Assembly: GCF_033115175.1 (NCBI RefSeq)
Contig: NC_084835.1
Span: 24,819,858 to 24,883,857, forward strand
Length of the DNA: 64,000 nt
Reading direction: 5' to 3'
From: Lepus europaeus
Taxonomy: Eukaryota > Chordata > Mammalia > Lagomorpha > Leporidae
Part shown: piece by piece, positions 61,040-64,000 of the stretch
Layout of the letters: each line of letters opens with the position of its first letter
Position numbering within the stretch: the first letter of the stretch is position 1
Made by a program: the position numbers and the translations under genes
The notes under the pieces: generated by a model
Database searches by the model: none
Told to the model about the DNA's origin: nothing
Seen by the model: the letters and a program-made list of their open reading frames with translations, nothing else

Positions 61040-64000
61040 GACGTAGCCGAGAGGGCGGGACCAAGAGAGCCCTAGGAAAGACCCGGTGGGTGAAGTTAAG
61101 GAGCGGCCGAAGCTCGGGTCCCCCGAGCCTGCTTTCCCCTCTCTGGGTTTGGGCTCCCTTATCTTGCAGTCGAACAAGTGACAGCTCTGGGCGGGGTCTT
61201 GAGCCAGTCCTACTTGCTGGCATCAACTTCCAGGCGGTCTGTGGGGTTGTGCAAGCGCCTCCAGTTGGGCCGCATCTTCTGTACTCCGGGTGTGGGTGTC
61301 GTAGGGGGAGGTGGGCGGCCCGTGGTGGGGTCTGGAGAGAGACGCAGAGGGGCGGCGGGATGCAGACGGTGGTCCCAGAAATAGGCAGGTCAGCTGGGGT
61401 CGAGCCTGCGACCACCCAAACCAGAAAGATCCAGGCAAGAACTCTGGAGAAGGCACATCCCAGCCCTTTGTCTTTGGCGGAGCCGTGTAGGCTCGGCTCT
61501 GCTGAGGCAGGAGTGGAGCCTCTGTGCCCAGGCGGCTTTGGTGAGCCACAAAAGGTGCTGGGAGAGAGACCAGGAGCTCCTGAGCTCCGGAGGTAGTCTG
61601 GGAGTGGGTGACAGAGGCAGGCGGTGGAGCTGGGACAGCTGACTCCCGGCGGTGCTGGCGACTTTGGATCCCTGGACAGCTGGTACTGCCACCATTATGC
61701 AGATGAGTAGATCGGGCCGGAATCAAATTCCCTTGTCTGTTCCTGGCGAGATGGAGTGGGTTGCTAGGAAAAGACAGAGCCAGAGCTTGACCCTAGCTCA
61801 CACCCTGACCCCCTCCTGCATTTTTAGTTTACTGGGGAGTACTCTAAGGCACTTGTGGGGTCTGTGCAGGCCTCCCCCAACCTCTAGAACCAGGACTGGG
61901 AAGGGATGGGACTTTGGAGAGGGCCAGGTTGGCTCCCTGGCCCCGTGCCCAGTGCCTGCCCTCAGGTCTCCTTGGAAGGAGGTGAGCTGTGATGTGCAGG
62001 GCAGTGGTTAGAGGCCTGAATGACAGTGCCCAGGCTTTCCCCGGGCAGACAGGGCTCAGCTTGTCCTGTCCAGGCTGGGGCAGAGGACAAATGGGACCTT
62101 AACACAAAACCCTGTGAAACAGGAAAAAAAACTAAAATTTAGGGGACCTACTTCTCTGTGATTTTGCTGATGGGAAGCCAAGGGTGCGGTGGGATGGATG
62201 CCTCACTGTCAGCTTTGAGGGTGGGGTCCCTGGGTGGGGCCCTCCTTCTGCAGTGGGAACGGTTCACTGCCCCACGACTGTGAAGTCAAAGGCACTCCAC
62301 ACTTGCTGTGCAGCAGAGCCATGGGTTTGAACTGGGTCCATAAGGGCCAGATCCCCAGCTCCACCTCGGGACTCCACCGTCCCCTCTCTCTGACGCTTCA
62401 CTGAACACACTTTCCATGCCAGTCTCACTTCATTGTTGCAGGTACAAGCAAGGGAACTGAGGCTCAGAGAGAGTACAGCGTACCCTGGATCTCACAGCTA
62501 CTGAGTAGTGGGGTGGCGCTAAGCGACCCCCCCACCCCAGACTTCCTCTCCAGGTGTCTGTGACGTCCCTTTTCCGAGGTATCTAGGTGTCGGCTTTGAG
62601 GTCTTCCATGAAGCTTCCCTGGGCCTGACCAGTCAGTGTTGGAGCACCAAAGGCGTCCCCTTGAAAACGTCCTCTCCAGGGGGCTGAGGGTAAACCAAAG
62701 GGTGCCAGGGGCTTTGGCCTTCCAACCATGTTTTGTGACTTTGACACCTGCTGCTAGGAACAGCGTGCTCCTCTTCTGCCCTGGCTGCCTGCCCGTCGGT
62801 CCTGTGTGCCCCTCTGGCTGGATCCTTGTCACCGCTCCTGCCCCACCCGTGCCCAGGAGCTCCCACTCTGACTGCTGGGCCTGCACTGCCACCCTGTGGC
62901 ACTCCCTCTGGCGGCCTCAGCAGCAGAACCTCCACAGACCGTCTCTTCCAGGAGGACCCCTCTGCACAGCAATGCCTTCTGCATCTGGTCTCTGTCCTCC
63001 TGCCGGTGCAGCCCGCCTTCTCTCTGAAGGGCAGTCCACACGTATGTATGGGGGGATTCAGCCCCTCTCATTCTGGGGCTCACTTTCTGGACCCCTTTGT
63101 CACTAGAAGCTCTTCCAGACGCCTTGCTCTCCGTCCCCATGGACACACAGACATCGTGAAGGCCCGGTGCTGGGATCTGCCACCATGACCCCTCTTTTGC
63201 CCAGGCCCAGTTGTCCATGGACAGACTCTTCCACCACTGTGAAGGTGGGTGTGGCAGGGGTTGCTGGGACGTGAGCATGGAGGGGACGCCATATCTGAGT
63301 GTCAGTGATGCAGGTGGATGCTGCAAAACAGCCGTCTATGACGGACCCCCGTGAGGACTGTGTGCAGAGGGGCATCCGTTGGTTGGCACTGTTTACCTTT
63401 TGCATTTCTGTGCAGGTTATCATGCCCAGCAAGTTTTACTTATGTGATTACACATTTTAATAAAAAAGACTAGCTTAGCAATACAATTATACAGTCTTTA
63501 GAGCAGTTGTAATCTAATTCTGCTTTAAAGAAAGAAGACATCATCTCCAAGCGTGCTCTGAGATGTTCTTGGCTGGGAGAGGGAAACAGCCTCCACCCTC
63601 AGCTCCGGAGCTCTTCACCTGTGGGACTCGTCCAGCCTCACGTTCGCTGGGCCCAGCCAGCCATCTCCAAAGGGCAGAGCCTTCTCCAGCCCCCCAGCAG
63701 GATGAATGTTTGGGTCACAGGGTTTCCCCCAGAGCCCTGGAATCTAGGATCTGATTCTCAGGCAGGGCAAAGGGACACGAATGCTGGGGCCAGCTAGGCA
63801 TAAATGCAGGTGAGAGTGTATACACGTGTGCACGGGTGTGTTGTGTCCACGTGTGAGCACATGTGTGCATGCCTGCATGTGTAGATGTGTGTGCGGAGGC
63901 AGGGATCAGGCGGGGAGCCCATGGTGTGAGGGTATGAGCCTGGCCCCGACGTTGTACTTGGGGTTTGGAATGGGGGCACTGTCAGAAAAGCTGCTGATTT
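61040..64000 (+). other. MAPKAPK3: Predicted MAPKAPK3 5' end and first intron (no coding exon)
   Basis: Placed by synteny only: in human, MAPKAPK3 starts at the CISH island and runs away from it. No kinase motif or known MAPKAPK3 coding segment occurs before the window ends, so only noncoding exon(s) and intron would be present. The first-exon limits cannot be read with confidence. The rest is unique DNA with a MIR near 62.4 kb and an imperfect TG-rich tract near 63820-63890. Confidence 0.45.
62395..62515 (-). repeat. MIR, minus orientation
   Basis: 'agggaactgaggctcagaga' and 'ggatctcacagctactgagt' fit the reverse-complement MIR consensus. Confidence 0.55.

Larger units (their letters stand above)
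60380..61180. promoter_or_regulatory. CpG-island promoter between CISH and MAPKAPK3
   Basis: Very CpG-dense, with GC boxes. It contains four GAS sites upstream of CISH, a CCAAT box at about 61012 on the plus strand (GAGCCAATTG) and a CRE-like TGACGTAG near 61039. CISH runs leftward and MAPKAPK3 rightward, so the island is probably bidirectional. Confidence 0.8.

Noticed and set aside
61090-61596. 168-codon plus-strand frame near the expected MAPKAPK3 start
   Set aside because: It lacks the MAPKAPK3 N-terminus and any kinase motif. It is most likely noncoding CpG-island sequence.

Overview
The window is mammalian nuclear DNA, almost certainly from a lagomorph and most likely rabbit. The main reason is about twenty copies of the lagomorph tRNA-derived CSINE (C repeat) on both strands. 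They range from old, diverged copies to young full-length ones with long A tails and intact target-site duplications. Older mammalian repeats are also present: MIR fragments, an L1 3' fragment and an MLT1-type LTR. The gene order C3orf18 (-), HEMK1 (+), CISH (-), then the CISH/MAPKAPK3 promoter matches human 3p21.31 in order and orientation. Gene identities come from recalled human orthologues and from open reading frames that join in phase through GT-AG introns.

Layout: 1-12.8 kb holds no recognisable gene. By synteny it is the spacer towards CACNA2D2. It contains an L1 remnant, three CSINEs, two AT-rich clusters of homeodomain-type sites and an orphan CpG-rich block near 6.1-7.4 kb with a consensus CTCF motif. 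C3orf18 (about 12.8-21.1 kb, minus) encodes a 162-residue single-pass membrane protein in four coding exons, one of only 26 nt. A CpG-rich promoter region (about 20.5-22.8 kb) separates it from HEMK1, a mitochondrial release-factor glutamine methyltransferase with ten coding exons between 23.6 and 32.26 kb. HEMK1 appears to have lost the ancestral ATG (now GTG); an in-frame ATG lies 11 codons upstream. The spacer at 32.6-55.2 kb has no supported gene and is rich in SINEs, especially 43.5-48 kb. CISH (about 55.2-60.7 kb, minus) encodes a 257-residue SH2/SOCS-box protein with an AU-rich element in its 3' UTR. Its upstream region carries four STAT-type GAS sites in two pairs. From about 60.95 kb the CpG island continues into what should be the 5' end and first intron of MAPKAPK3 (+). 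No MAPKAPK3 coding exon lies inside the window.

The genes do not form one pathway. C3orf18 and HEMK1 share a divergent CpG-island promoter region, as do CISH and MAPKAPK3. CISH is the feedback inhibitor of STAT5-activating cytokine receptors, and its promoter carries the response elements that would close that loop. I found no undescribed multi-gene system. The most notable observations are the HEMK1 start-codon change, a CSINE copy that looks like a 3' transduction event, the 26-nt C3orf18 exon, and the AT-rich inverted-repeat element near 2.47 kb.
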